Below are positions 11,001-22,572 of a stretch of 64,000 nucleotides of DNA, in pieces. The stretch's first letter is position 1, and each line of letters begins with the position of its first letter. The position numbers and the translations under genes are program-made. A model generated the notes under the pieces. It was not told the DNA's origin and did not search any database. It was given only the letters and a program-made list of their open reading frames with translations. This DNA comes from Saturnia japonica. Its lineage: Eukaryota; Arthropoda; Insecta; Lepidoptera; Saturniidae. The stretch is from positions 10,980,985-11,044,984 of the forward strand of contig CM065329.1 in assembly GCA_033032175.1 (NCBI GenBank), in the 5' to 3' direction.

Positions 11001-14000
11001 GGTCGCGCACAAACTTGTACGACTATAGTATTACAATGCTCAAGAGATTGTTCTTTTTTGTTTTGTTTGTATAGACGCTACAATCTCTGGAACTACCAGC
11101 CAGATTTGAAAAAATATTTTTGCATTTAATGGTCCAATTTACTGAGGCTATACAACTTAACGCTAGGACTCAAAGGAACACAGCAGTAACTATGAAATTC
11201 AAACAATCTCGCGAGCTGTAGGCAAGTACGGGACCTGAGAACAACGATAGGATATACGCGGGTACATTGGCGGACGGGGTGGCGGAGAGGGCATATAAAT
11301 CAATAGAAAAAAGAAGTATAATTATGAGTTTTTGGCGGGATCCTGAAGTGACATGTGGTTTTTATTTTTAATTAATTTAGTTAGGTTTTTGACCCTATAT
11401 TATGTAATATTGGTGGCGTTTGGCGTGTTGTAGTTTGGTTTTTGTGCATAAGTGAAATGGAACTGAAAGCATGCATTCTGCGATCCCACAAAAATTCCCT
11501 AGAAAGTTCTAACAAGGTAGCCACCATCTTGTTAGACGCCACATTGTATAAAATACATATTTCCACGAAGGCTTGAAAACATCGCCACTGACAAGTGCTT
11601 TTGCGGCGCCAAAACAAGAAGAAAAAAAGTATAATTACCTGGAGACCAGATAGTCTATAAATTGGGCCGCGAAATTCCCTATATACCACGTGTTCTGCGC
11701 GGCTGTGAAATACCAGGGTCCCGCTTCCAGCTGGTGGGCGTCGATCATGATCACGTTTGCGTCTCCACGCTGCATGTATGCTGTGGGGAAATATGTGAGA
11801 GGATACTTTAATACAAGACAAATATATTTTTAACTGACTTGAACAAAAGACGGTAGGTTTTTTTATGGATGTTCAGCCATAACTTCTTTGATTATAGAAC
11901 GATTTAGTTGATTTTGCTATTTGGTTTATGAAAAGATTTTGTTGGGTAGGGGATACCTCAATGGTGGACCACTTTTCAATTTCATTAGCATTGGACTTTG
12001 AACTTCGAAGGTAGACAAGAGAACTCTTCAAAATCATTGAACTTGGCTTTATTTTTTGTTAAGAATTGTCTTGTATGAAATCTATACTATTGAGATCGCT
12101 CTTGTACACTCCTTCTACATATAACTATAACTATGCCGAATCTCCCATTCCTCTGTGTGAGCAATAAATATGCTTTTAAAAAGGGGTATAAAGTTTTTCT
12201 TCTCCTGTTATTAGCATATGGTCTTTATCACGTCTGTATCCCGGAAGGGCTAAGCAGCCATCCCACAGTACGCCGGATATATTTTTAGGTTCCATGTAAT
12301 AGGGGACGAAGCCAAACTCCGAGCTGCTACTGAGAAGTTCATAGAAAACCCCAATAACACTTTGCTCGACCTGTGAATCGATCTCGACAACGATATATTA
12401 CATTAATTACATAGTACATAGCTTATTTACCTTCCCTGATCAAGATTCCGCTTCCATCATCCGGTTGTTCCATGAATGCGTGGAAGTAGAAAACCGTTTG
12501 ATCGTTCAAGTCTATACTCGAGGCGAAAAGCTTCTCGTCGTCGCCTATCGTTAGTTCTTCGTAAACGGTCGGGTTATGTCTGGAAAGTTTAAACAATGTC
12601 ACAATAGTTACTGTCAGTAAATGGTCTTTTTTCCCTCTTCATCGCTCAACAAATTTGTGGTCTCTAGTACATTCGTACTGTATTTTTTACAGGATTTTAT
12701 TTAATTTGCTCTGTTCGTATGGGTCAAATCCTGCAATAAAATTTTAAAGCAGTTATCTTCAACCGATTGACCTGCAATGCATACACGTTTGGTTTTTGGA
12801 TGACAATACATGGTTCGCTAATAATTGACGTCATTCTAAAATCTAAATCCAATATGGTTAATTCTCAAAGATGGCGAACCAGATATTGTTACACACCCCC
12901 ATGATATGGGTATCAAATGAAAGGGTTTGCTGAGAAGAATACGAAAAAAGTATTAATTTAAAAAAAAACTTATATAAAAGCTTTAAGCAATAGTTCAGCG
13001 GAAATAAAAAAAAAATTACAGGGCTTTTACAATGACTTCATGTAAAAATTCACTTATAATAATAATATTCAGCGCAGTCCTTGAATAAAATTATTATTTT
13101 CGTTTTATTACTTAACTCGCTTGTATTTGATCTGACATAAGTGGTCACTGCCTATGTACATACATGTTAAGTTTATTTAATACCAGCTATTACCCGTTCG
13201 CTTCGTTGGACTTTGAAAATCAAGTATCCTATATCCATTCCATGATATAATCGGTTTCCTTACCAAATTCCATTAGAATCCATCCAACCGTTTGGGCGTG
13301 GTCGATTGATAAATATTTAAACAAACATGCTTTCACATTTATAATATATACTCGTTTATCAGATATTACATAATCGATCTCGAAACAGGACAACAGTATG
13401 TACCCTTATAAGGTCAGTCACTGACGAGTCGATATTTTCTGTCGTGTGGTATTGTTTGTTGCCGACTACATCCTCCTTACTAAAACACAACTGGGGCTTC
13501 TTTTTGTAACAGATTTAGGTAATACGTTGGTCGTATTGACGAATACGATTGTTTCGACTTAGTGTTGCCACCAATCGAAGTGCGGATATTTTGCAAAAGT
13601 GTGGGTAACTAGAAAAAAAGGATGGACCATTAAATGTCGGACTTACAGATGATTAATTCGCCACGAACACGAACAAGAAATGAGGGAGATCCCAAGCCAC
13701 ATGGTGATCTACTCTACTCGCGACTTGGAACGACCCCAAGTTACAGGGCACACAATAATGGCATATCAAAAGGAGGTGAGCCGACCCAAAATAATAGAAT
13801 GAGACAAAGAGGACGAAGAGAACCATACCGGACCGATTGGAAAATCGGCATCGATTATTGGTGGTTTTGTAAAACCATGCTAGCGTCGATGACATGATAC
13901 ATGAGTTCGAATTCTTATAATAAGCCTGAGATTTTCGGTGATGGAAAGCATTGTGATGAAACCATGGCATGGTGGTGGGGCATTTTCTAATACCAGCCTG

Positions 14001-17000
14001 GCTAGCTACCACCATCAAGTTGATAATCTGTCGCCAAGAATCAGTAGATGTGTTCCGGCAGCTACACTTTAGAGCCAATTCCCCTACTAGAATTTGCGTA
14101 TCACTGTCTTGGGCCACATCGTCACTTAACAATCAGCATCCTGGCCAAAACAATATTGATACATATTCTTACCTGGTGAAGAGTTGGAAGCTGATATCCG
14201 TGTGGTCTCTGACGAAGGGGCATTTGGACTTATCCACCGGCACTATCTGGAGGAGGGAGTTCTCGAACTGAACTCCTGGTGGTCCTGTTTATGTAAAACA
14301 TTATGTCCAATAAGAATAGATTAAGTTATCGATCGTCATGGGTTCGAATAAACCGAAGTACGTTAATGTCCAAAAACAGTGGTGACCATTGAGAGATCAG
14401 CAATCCATTGGTAGTCACCGCTATCATACCGCAATGTCTGCGAGCCTCTGCAGTATCGCGAAAGTGAGTCACTGGCGACTGACGAGTTTATCACCGTATT
14501 ACTAGATATACATCAGCTGAACTGCTTCATTAGTCTAGTGGTCGTAAGCGCAACTGCTATGCTCAAGGTCCTGCGTTCGATTCCCAGGTTGAAGAAAGTG
14601 TTATCGGGGGTTTCTATGAAATTCTCAACAGCAGCTCGGGGTTTGGTTTTATGCCCGATTAATGGCAACAGGCTCGCCTCCTATTATTACATGGTACCTG
14701 AAAAATTGTGGGTGTGTACACCTCTTCCTAATCCTTCGGGGATACAGGCGTGATGATATGTTATGTTATGTGTACTTAGTATTGTCGTCCTCTCCCCTAT
14801 AGGGTTTATTTTCAAAAAAATATGTTCTATGATTTTCAACTAAGAGCTTACGTTGTACGTATTGTTATATACGTGAGTAGTATAAATACCTTTAGATTTC
14901 GCTTAAATGATTTATTCGTACTCAATAAAATACAAGTTATCACTGTTCAGATGTTCACTACACTGTGGTCGTACTTACAGTCTCTCTTGTTTTCACTACT
15001 CTGTTGCACACATACAGATTTCATTGCTTGTCGTTTCCACTTGGTTGTCCAAAACAGAACTGCCCTAGCTCGGAACAAGGTTCGATTATATGCCGAAATA
15101 ATATGACGGTAGAAATGACTAGAATGGTCATGAATTTTGCGACATCGTTTAAAGAAAGGTTAGTGTGCTATTTTTAGACCGTTGTTTGTTTGATTACGTA
15201 AGCTATGAATGAATGTGTGTGAACTACGATGTCTTTTCGTACGGTCTACGAATACAATGACATGATATACTCGATGTTTTGAGTAGATTCTAGACGTTTC
15301 CAGATATTTCGTGAATAGTTGAAACTAATCGGACTTCCGTAAAGTATTATCTCTCTTATCGACCCCCACATGAAAGTTGATTTTTAACTGATTTCAAAAA
15401 TGACGGAGATTAATAATTAACCACAACTTTTTTGTTTATGAACTCTTTTGGATGATTCTTCTTTTATTGGATAGGAAATACCTCAGGACTGGCCACATTT
15501 TAATTTCATTGGCATTGGATCTTCATCTTCGAAGATACACCAGGGAACTCATGGAAATCATTGAAGGTGGTTTTCTTTTTTGTTAAAAATTTGTTTTGTC
15601 ATAAAACGGCTTTTTGAGTACGTACGTACGAGAAGTGTAAACAATTATTTAGATATAATATTTGTAGATTTATTATTATGTACCGTGTGATAATTACTAC
15701 ATGTTCCTTTAATAGACTAGCTGTGCCCGTGGCTGCGCTCGCGTAGACTATAGAATACTGTCGATCGGGCACTACTACTCCCGCTCTCGATTATTTTAAA
15801 GATATAAAGGCTTATTGTGAGTGATTCTTAGAAGATAAACGTACACTCTCGTTGAGTTTTTTGTAGGTCTTTTTAATGTCTACAATTATGTAGTACATTC
15901 ATTTGATATATCTGTTATGGTTTACTCGGCGTAAGCCATTTAAGCGCCCGAATTGATATACCGTGACCGGTTTTTTTTTATTTGCGCGGAAGCTTAATTC
16001 TTTTTCTAACATAAAAGTAGCCTAAGTTACTCCTTAGAACATCAGCTATCTGCCATTGAAAGCCCCATCATAATCGGTCTACTCGTTTCAGAAATCACCC
16101 GAAACAAAAAGATAGATAAATTAAAAAAAAAAAATTGTGTAGATTCCGTGTATACTTTCATATGCATTAAGTAAAAATCTTTTATTTTGACATTACAAAC
16201 AGACACTTCAATTTAATTCATTGTATAGATCAATCTAAGCTATACATGTTTTATATCTTTGGATTTTCCCGTTAAGGTGAACAGTTGTGACCAGCTTTAA
16301 TACGGGTTTTGATATTGCATAATGTCGTTCAATGATTGCTGTATATCTGGTTTAACTACTTCACGTTTTAATCTGGTATTGCAGTGTACAATTAATAATT
16401 GCGTGAATCGTTCGTTACTTATTTGTTTAATGTGATACAAGTAGGGACGATTCGATACTACCTTAGTACTCGTATGGTATCGAACCTTTTCATTCGATAC
16501 TGACTACTTGTATCGAATGAAAACAGTGGTATCGAATCAAAAACTACCGGAGACCAGTTGAAAGGAATATAGCTAAAAAAAGGCTATTCGCCGCAATTCT
16601 TCCCGTTTATACGTCAAACGCAGCTAAAAAAAGGGTCATTCGCAGCAAAAACAATTATTAAAAAATTAATTGAGTACTTACTCACAAGTATCGAACCTTT
16701 GAAGTGGTATCGAAGAGGTATCGATACTTTGAATCGATTTGTGAATGAGTACTCGGTATCGAATCGTCGCTAGATTTAAGAAAAATTTTAACAAAAATGA
16801 AAACTAACTTCAATGATTTTAAAGAGTTTCCTTGTGTATCTTCGTAGTTGAAGGTCCAATGCCGTTTAATATGGGACCACCCTTGAGGTATCCCCTATCT
16901 AACAAAAAAAAAATACAACCAAATCGGTTCATAAACAAAGAAGTTAGGGCTAAATATACATTGTGTAATGGCTAATATACATTAAAAATGCTGTCTCTAT

Positions 17001-20000
17001 TACGTTAGGGAAGTCAGAACTTGATTTACGGTGTGATAGGGGGAGGCCTATAAGCTAATTTCCTGTAAGAAGTTGAAATATGGGCGTTTGATCAAAAATA
17101 CCCAGAGCTTCTCGTTTTAATATATTCGCTATTGCCTCATTAGCCTAGTGATCGTAAGCGCGACTGGGTTCGATTTCCAGGTCGAGCAACGTGTTATTGG
17201 GTTTTTCATGAAAGTCTCAGTAACAGCTCGGAGTTTGGCTCTGTGTCAGATTAATGGCAATAGGGTCGCTCTTTATTACATGGGACCTAAAAACATACCA
17301 CGGAAAAACTCTAGTACACCTCTGCCTAATCCTTCAAGGATAGAGGCGTGATGGTATGCTATTAATAATTACCGAACAAACTTGGAGCTTTTCTCTCCGT
17401 TAAATATAATTGCATCACGTTATAATGCCGAGTCTAAAAAGTCAGATTTAGACATCTTCGCGAATTGCCTTCAAAAATATAAATCTTTTTGTCTGTGTAA
17501 GTAGAATGTATTGATATTTTAAATTGTTTTGATTTAATTTGTTGAAGTTTATCTGTTTTTTTTTTATTACATTTCCAAATGAATTCGTGCTCTGTTTTAA
17601 TTAATTACTTTAACTGCTAATCGTGTGTAGTCATATCATATAAACTCCTGTAATTAAGATTGTATTTGTTTAGAGACTTATTTTTGTCAGTAATCTTATA
17701 GTTTGTTTGAATGTAAATCTTGTTGGTGTTTATATCTATTGTAGCGTCCGCACTGAACCGAAATAGCGGTGGCTTTCAGCTAATCTGGGTAATTTTTTAT
17801 AATTCCGATACGATCAAAAACGATGTTCAAAAACTCGATAGAGCTGAAACAGATCCAATGCACTCATGTACCTTGGACTGCTTCAACTCTTACGATGATC
17901 CACCGACCGGGTAATCTCCGAAACGGTTGGATCGTTTTTGTCGGGACTTTCACTGATAGATAGCTGATGATATAGGGAGTAACTTAGGTTACTTTTATTT
18001 TAGAAAAAAAATTAGGGTCCCGCACAAATGAAAAAAAACTGTTCATGGTGAATCAATTCGGGCGCTTAAATGGCTTATGCTGAGTAAACCATAAGAGATA
18101 TAGCAAATTAATGTACCACATAATTATAGGCATTAAAAAGTCCTACCAAAAAGGCCGGGAGAGTATACATGTATCTTCTAAGGAACACACACAATAAGCA
18201 TTTTGTGTTAAAAATACACGGGAGCGAGGGGGGCAAGATTCGCGCGGGCATTCTATAGTCCACGTGAGCGAAGCCACGGGCACAGCTAGTTTCGTAAGAA
18301 GATTAACGCCCTTGAGACATGGTGCTGGAGGCGCTTGCTAAGAATTTATCCTGAAAGGGTATCGCATGAAAGAAAGACTTTCTTTCATATCTGTACACGT
18401 ACTTTAAAGTTGTGAAACGGTCTCCCGGCTATTGGGTTTCCTCCTTTCTACAACATGGGGTCCTTCTGTTGTAGATTCCTTGGTGGCCGTCGCTTGTACA
18501 GTACTGTGCTAGGACAAGAGTAAAGTACGACTTGTAATTTGTGGTCCAAAGATGAAAGTGTAGATTAAAGTTCTTTGTAGATTACAATTTCTTTGTACAT
18601 TTAATTTCTTTGTAGATTTAATTCCTTTGTAGATTCCTCTCTACTTGGGACCGTCCTACTGGTTGGAATACCTCCACCCTACAGAATATCGCAGCCAAAT
18701 ATCCTTGTGTTATGTTCCTGCGGTCAGTTGGGTTCCCAGAGCTTCTTGGGTCCTTGGAGCAAGGTCGGCAACGCGCTAGCGATACCTATCGTATTACAAG
18801 CGTCATAAACTACGGTAGCCGTTTACCATCAGGTGGGCCGTATGCTTGTTCGCGACGTTTGTAGTATAAAAAAGACAAGAATAAAGTGCGGCTCGTCATT
18901 GTGGTGTTCTAAAGTTTCTGTAACGTGCATTTTAAAAACTCTAGCATGTACGGGCCCTTACATAACGAGTCGTACTTTTGCAGTTTTGCGGTTGCACAAT
19001 TTTCGTAGTACATAAAAACAAGCATCAGTACTGATAAGGACTGCTTATCCCGTTGCGTGGATAGCGCGGTAATTGGTTAAAGAAGAAAGTACAGTCGAGG
19101 CCGTAAATAGCCCGACCGCATATTACGTTTTATGTGAAATGAGCGTGTTACGGAACACTATTTAGAATTGTATTATATACTAGCTGTGTCCGTGGCTACG
19201 CTCGCATGGACTACACAATCTCGTAGATCGGGCACGCACGCGTATCGTGCTACCCCCGCTCCCGTAAAAATGCTTATCGTGGGTGATAATTACAAGACAT
19301 TTGTAATATGTTCTCGCTGACCTTTATTCGTGATCTGTTTAATAATAACAATTATTGTATTGCATTAATTTGATATATTTATTATGGTTTACTCAGCGTA
19401 ACTCATTTAAGCGCCAGAATGGATTCACCGTGACCAGTTCTTTTTTTGCGTGGCATTCTAATTATTTTTTTTTTAATAAAAGTAGCCCGAGTTACTCCAT
19501 ATAACCATCAGTCAAAATCGGTCCAACCGATTCGGAGAGTACCCGGAACAAACAGACAGACAATAATTTTAAACGTCACCATTTTGTTACATGTACCGTA
19601 CTTGTACATGTCCTTTCATATGCATTTATTAAAAAGCTGTTACTTTGACATTACATATCTAGACCCTTCGATTTTGTTAATTGTATAAACAAAAGTATTG
19701 AGTCTGTAAGGCACAGAAAAATTTCTTCTCTACTTGTGGCAGTTGAATTGTTGTGTTGTGCTCATGCGGTGAGTAGGGTTTCCAAGGAAATGAAAATTTC
19801 TTGAAAAGGGATACACGGGTTATTGTATATACAATGTATAGCTGTCTTATTTTCTTTACGTTACATCTTTCTTCACTCTCAAGTCTCGTGCGAGAAAATT
19901 ATCGAATCGCCGCCTAAGAAGTTTATTTAATAAAAAAAGTTTTTGTCTCAGCTCCGAAGCACGACTGGAGCTTACTTACTCCGTAAGTACGTCCGTTGTC

Positions 20001-21435
20001 TCTGGATATGTAATAAAGTAAAGAGGTGACTTGTTAGTTGATTGGCTGACTGATTGTACGTTGCACAGAAAAACGTAACGTTTTTTGTTAACGCTTTAAT
20101 AAATTTCACGCGTAATAAAATTTCAATACCCGCTTTTTTATATGTAAATCGAATTATTGAGGAGTAAACAGGACGCCTTCCAGATCATGTAAAATATTGA
20201 AATTATTTTGTACAGATAATATTTATAAAATAATAGTTTATGAAAGGATATAAATATGGCATAATCGAAAATCAATTTTGAGGGGATTTTTTTAAAGAAA
20301 AAGTTGATTGTTTATTATATAAACGCATGGCGACGCGTCGCCACACCGTATAAGATTTTACATGTGATCATGTCGCCACGCCAGGCAACAGTCGGAAAAG
20401 TTTCAACAGTTTCTACGACTGCTTAACCACAACATCAGTACCCAATATGCTATATGACATGACATAACATAAATGTATAAAATGAAGCGCGTAACGATGT
20501 ATTTATGTTACATAAAAAAAATGTTGTTATGAAATATGATTTCCTCGGGCTAAATACTGATGATTTGGACCGTGGTAAAGTGTTGCGTGTACGTGCTAGC
20601 GATAACATCACGCACCGTCTGTACAGAGATGAGCAGAGGACATTAATTTATAGGTTTGCGTATTGTTAATTTTTGTAAGAAATTGCAAATCTGTTTTTTG
20701 ACTTTAATTACTAATTGTAAAACTATTTAATTACATTGCATGAATTGTTACATGATACTGACCTCTGCTCGCGACTTCGTCTGCGTGGGCTTCAAATTTT
20801 GGTCCAGAGATTAGAGAGAATTGAAAAAGTCACTTACGTTTAAAATTATCTACGTCTTACGTCCTACGTCCTACGTGTTAATCCAGGCTATAAACTGTCT
20901 GTGTGGAAAATTTCATCTAAATTTGTTCTGCCTTTTTTGCGTGATTGAATACAAATTTTCACATCAACACAATTAATAAAATTGAAGTGTCTGCTTGTAA
21001 TGTAAACATAATTAAACAACTTTTTAGTTATCGCATATGAAAGTATAAACGGTACCTAATTATTATACCAAAAAAAAAACTATTTTTATCTGCCTGTAAG
21101 TTGTTTTATATCGGGTAATCTGCAAAACGGTTTGACCTATTTTGATGGGAATTTCACTGGCAGATAGCTAATTTTATAAGGAGTAACTTTGGCTACTTTT
21201 ATTTTAGAAAAATAATTAGGGTTCAGCGCAAAAAAGCCTATCATATTTAACATATTATCATGGTGTTTTAGAATTACGCAACAAATATCCTATACATATA
21301 GTTATCACGGTCAAACAGTTTTCATATACGCTACCCATCCTCATTATTTGATGCCGTGAATAGCAAGTTAATAATATAATAATAATACTTACGTATCAAA
21401 GATAAAAAGCAGGAGAAAGGTACAGCGGCTTGCAT
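4026..21435 (-). CDS. Pancreatic-type (neutral) lipase with a long C-terminal tail, nine exons
   Basis: Joined exons: 21435-21393, 14284-14173, 12579-12431, 11780-11639, 10029-9944, 7983-7855, 5999-5889, 5436-5293, 5080-4026. They sum to 1971 nt, 656 codons plus stop, and every junction agrees in phase. The family hydrolyses ester bonds of glycerolipids or phospholipids, usually secreted. Visible motifs are GHSLGAQ (Ser162), GLDPALP (Asp187), [30 protein letters not shown] (His262) and CSSW...GGC. The lid between the two Cys is only about 16 residues, as in insect neutral lipases and phospholipase A1-like members. The usual oxyanion HGF/HGW is HAF here. From about residue 325 the last exon adds a low-complexity Asn/Asp/Lys-rich tail with a KRDRR site near 551. 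Such a tail is not usual for ~300-350-residue insect lipases. Substrate unknown. Confidence 0.88.
5293..5436 (-). CDS. Lipase exon 8, catalytic His
   Basis: It encodes [14 protein letters not shown] and [12 protein letters not shown], ending in MGY. The phase-consistent donor is GTGTCG after 5293. A better-looking GTAAGG donor is 13 nt further on and changes the reading frame (see findings). Confidence 0.85.
5889..5999 (-). CDS. Lipase exon 7
   Basis: It encodes [17 protein letters not shown] and the short lid up to LNT. Donor GTAAGT, acceptor CAG. Confidence 0.92.
7111..7385 (+). other. GC-rich island in lipase intron, no clear gene
   Basis: Two overlapping short ORFs start MIECQNIM and MPKHYGRG. 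Base composition is unlike the surrounding intron, so an inserted relic of a retroelement is likely. No domain recognised. Confidence 0.35.
7855..7983 (-). CDS. Lipase exon 6, catalytic Asp
   Basis: It encodes [16 protein letters not shown] and [13 protein letters not shown]. Asp187 in GLDP is the acid of the triad. The donor is GTTACA, weaker than the others. Confidence 0.92.
8064..8113. repeat. ATATCY microsatellite
   Basis: Runs of ATATCTATATC-type units, followed at about 8143-8152 by a run of G. It adjoins the GC-rich block 8115-8300, which is probably transposon-derived. Confidence 0.7.
9203..9520 (+). repeat. Dispersed repeat copy (partners 11330-11625 and 49860-50075)
   Basis: Shared blocks are TTGAAGTGACA, CCTATATTATGTAATATTGG, GTGCATAAGTGAARTGGA and AAAGTTCTAACAAGG. 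About 300 bp, same orientation, family unknown. Confidence 0.75.
9944..10029 (-). CDS. Lipase exon 5, nucleophile elbow
   Basis: It encodes [20 protein letters not shown]. The serine of GHSLG is the catalytic Ser162. Donor GTAAAT, acceptor CAG. Confidence 0.93.
10410..10700 (+). repeat. Dispersed repeat, copy 2 of 668-920
   Basis: Same-orientation partner of 668-920 with the blocks listed there. Confidence 0.7.
11330..11625 (+). repeat. Dispersed repeat copy (partners 9203-9520 and 49860-50075)
   Basis: Begins near GGCGGGATCCTGAAGTGACA and runs to the GGCGCCAAAACAAGAAG block. It ends just before lipase exon 4. Confidence 0.75.
11639..11780 (-). CDS. Lipase exon 4
   Basis: It encodes [20 protein letters not shown] then [10 protein letters not shown], the family's RGDYNVIxVDW...GPxYxxAxxNT block. 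Donor GTAATT, acceptor CAG. Confidence 0.9.
11850..12060 (-). repeat. Dispersed repeat with AACTTCAATGATTTT head
   Basis: Inverted copy of the family at 16785-16950 and 22008-22185 (plus), also 15385-15600 and 62462-62660 (minus) and 52560-52735 (plus). Shared features are the TCTTCGAAGTCGAAGGTCCA and CCACCCTTGAGGTAT blocks. Confidence 0.7.
12095..12215 (+). repeat. Short repeat shared with 27255-27385
   Basis: CACTCCTTCTMCATATAA, then an ATGCCGAATCTC-like block and a TTTTCTTCTC end recur just upstream of the ADAR exon at 27405. Confidence 0.55.
12431..12579 (-). CDS. Lipase exon 3
   Basis: It encodes HNPTVYEEL followed by [17 protein letters not shown]. This is the oxyanion-hole region, normally HGF or HGW. 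Donor is GTAAAT. Confidence 0.88.
13905..14140 (+). repeat. SINE-like repeat
   Basis: It shares GAAACCATRG, GGTTAGCTACCACC-like, TTCCGGYAGYTRYAC and TGGGCCACATCGTC blocks with 27683-27895, and with an inverted copy at 60620-60850. Ends about 30 bp before lipase exon 2. Confidence 0.65.
14173..14284 (-). CDS. Lipase exon 2
   Basis: Acceptor CAG before 14284, donor GTAAGA after 14173. It encodes the N-terminal strand region with [17 protein letters not shown], the usual lipase start before the NPxxxxxL segment. Confidence 0.85.
14527..14757 (+). repeat. tRNA-like SINE
   Basis: TAGTGGTCGTAAGCGC and GCGTTCGATTCCCAGG resemble the A and B boxes of a pol III promoter. The body has TTAATGGCAA...GGCTCGCC and the end CCTTCGGGGATACAGGCGTG. 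Other copies at 17128-17356, 49306-49522 and 61689-61952. Confidence 0.75.
15385..15600 (-). repeat. Dispersed repeat with AACTTCAATGATTTT head, inverted copy
   Basis: Same family as 11850-12060. The order of blocks is reversed relative to 22008-22185. Confidence 0.65.
15718..16205 (+). repeat. Lepidopteran CTAGCTGTGCCCGTGG repeat
   Basis: The head has TGGCTGCGCTCGCGTAG; the middle has AAAGTAGCCTAAGTTACTCC; the tail has CATATGCATTAAGT and TTTTGACATTACAAACAGAC. Copies of the same family are at 17928-18292 (minus), 19178-19675 (plus), 20990-21240 (minus), 28960-29445 (minus), 58254-59075 (plus, interrupted) and 63184-63680 (plus). Non-autonomous; class not settled. Confidence 0.75.
16443..16771. 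mobile_element. MITE-like element with 16-bp inverted ends
   Basis: Left end AGGGACGATTCGATAC and right end GTATCGAATCGTCGCT are inverse complements with one mismatch. The inside is dense in TATCGA/TATCGAA words, and GCTAAAAAAAGG recurs twice in the middle. No ORF. The end sequence suggests a hAT-like MITE, but I see no clear target duplication. Confidence 0.7.
16785..16950 (+). repeat. Dispersed repeat with AACTTCAATGATTTT head
   Basis: Same family as 22008-22185, directly next to the MITE at 16443-16771. Confidence 0.65.
17128..17356 (+). repeat. tRNA-like SINE, second copy
   Basis: Starts at CCTCATTAGCCTAGTGATCG and ends GGATAGAGGCGTGATGG. It lacks part of the stretch between the A- and B-like boxes. 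Confidence 0.7.
17928..18292 (-). repeat. Lepidopteran CTAGCTGTGCCCGTGG repeat, inverted copy
   Basis: Ends at GCGAAGCCACGGGCACAGCTAG, the inverse of the family head. Confidence 0.75.
18294..18390 (+). mobile_element. LINE reverse transcriptase fragment
   Basis: One frame reads [17 protein letters not shown], the [15 protein letters not shown] block near the end of many insect LINE ORF2 proteins. It stops soon after. Probably from the same family as 22996-23188. Confidence 0.6.
18650..18860 (+). repeat. Repeat with CCATCAGGTGGGCCGTATGC end
   Basis: A common lepidopteran LINE/SINE 3' tail. A diverged inverted copy lies at about 31740-31930. Confidence 0.6.
19178..19675 (+). repeat. Lepidopteran CTAGCTGTGCCCGTGG repeat
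   Basis: Complete-looking copy from TACTAGCTGTGTCCGTGG to the TTTGACATTACA tail. Confidence 0.75.
20990..21240 (-). repeat. Lepidopteran CTAGCTGTGCCCGTGG repeat, inverted and truncated
   Basis: Holds GCTTGTAATGTAAACATA, CATATGAAAGTATA and AGGAGTAACTTTGGCTAC; the head is missing. It ends about 150 bp from the lipase start codon. Confidence 0.65.
21393..21435 (-). CDS. Lipase exon 1 (putative signal peptide)
   Basis: ATG at 21435-21433 gives 14 codons plus one base before a GTAAGT donor. The peptide [14 protein letters not shown] is hydrophobic and short. The phase (1) fits exon 2 exactly, but the 7.1-kb gap and short peptide leave room for a different first exon. Confidence 0.55.
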
Positions 21436-22007
21436 AATTAATTAAAAAAAAAAAAAACACTAGAAAATAATCGATATAAAATAAATAAACAAAATAAGTG
21501 TCGGTTTTTTTAGGTATGCGCGTGCGCAAGTAACTGGAAGACTAGTCAAAAGCCTAGTGATACGGGTGTTTTCCAGTGATTTTCCCTTGGAGGGGCGTTA
21601 TTGACTTACGGATGTTATGTTGCGGTTATGTAAATAAGATTTTCTTGCTTTTACTCGTATGTCGTAGGTCGTTACTACTATTAGGTATTTTGCATATGTT
21701 CCAATTTTTTTTTTTGTAACGAAGTTGCTTACCGTCGGATTTTCCCGGGATACCCGGAAATAGCGGGACTGGAATCACCGAGCACTTGTTCTGTACATAC
21801 AACTGTGCGTAGAAATCTAGTTATCACGTGATACATAGCGACACCTCTCGAGTTTTTTGTAAGGTTTTGTTTATAGAGTTATTAAAATGAATATTTTATT
21901 ATTAATTATTATTATAAAAATATAGACAAATTAGAAATTTATTAAGTGCATTTAATTGAATGATTGACTTAAATCTAACTTTATAAAGAACCGGACAATT
22001 TTTAACA

Positions 22008-22185
22008 AAAAAGAAATCTAACTTCAATGATTTTGCAGAGTTCTTTGGTGTATCTTCGAAGTCGAAGGTCCAATGCCAATGAAATTAAAATGGGACCACC
22101 CTTGAGGTATCTCCTATCAAACATAATAAGAATCATCCAAATCGGTTCACAAACAAAGAAGCTATGTCTGAACATACATTAAAAA
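22008..22185 (+). repeat. Dispersed repeat with AACTTCAATGATTTT head
   Basis: Reference copy of the family: the head, then TCTTCGAAGTCGAAGGTCCA, then CCACCCTTGAGGTAT, then ATCCAAATCGGTTCACAAAC. Confidence 0.7.
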
Positions 22186-22572
22186 AAGATATTCGAATTG
22201 AGAAACACCCGGTCGGTGTCGATTAAAACTAAAAAAAAACGTGCTACAATTAAAAAAATCTAAAATCGAGTAGTTAAGTTATACCAGTCAAAGAAACCAT
22301 GGATCTAATAGTAATTCATAATTATTTAATTCTTTAATAGATCATAGGTTCTCAAACTTGGCTTGCCCATCGTTTACTTTGCGAGTAAAATTTTTCCAGC
22401 CCCCCATTTTTACTCTTACTATCTGTGACATATCTCACAAAACACACAAATACAATAAAAACCGGGTAGAAATAAGGAATTAAATTAATTGTGTAATTAT
22501 ATGATAGGTATTGATTTTACTTTGATATTATATGGAGGAATATGGGCTATACGGTCTCGTCCTTTGAATGAC

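Noticed and set aside
14527..14600. tRNA gene
   Set aside because: Only A- and B-box-like words, repeated in four places with a long common body; it is a SINE.
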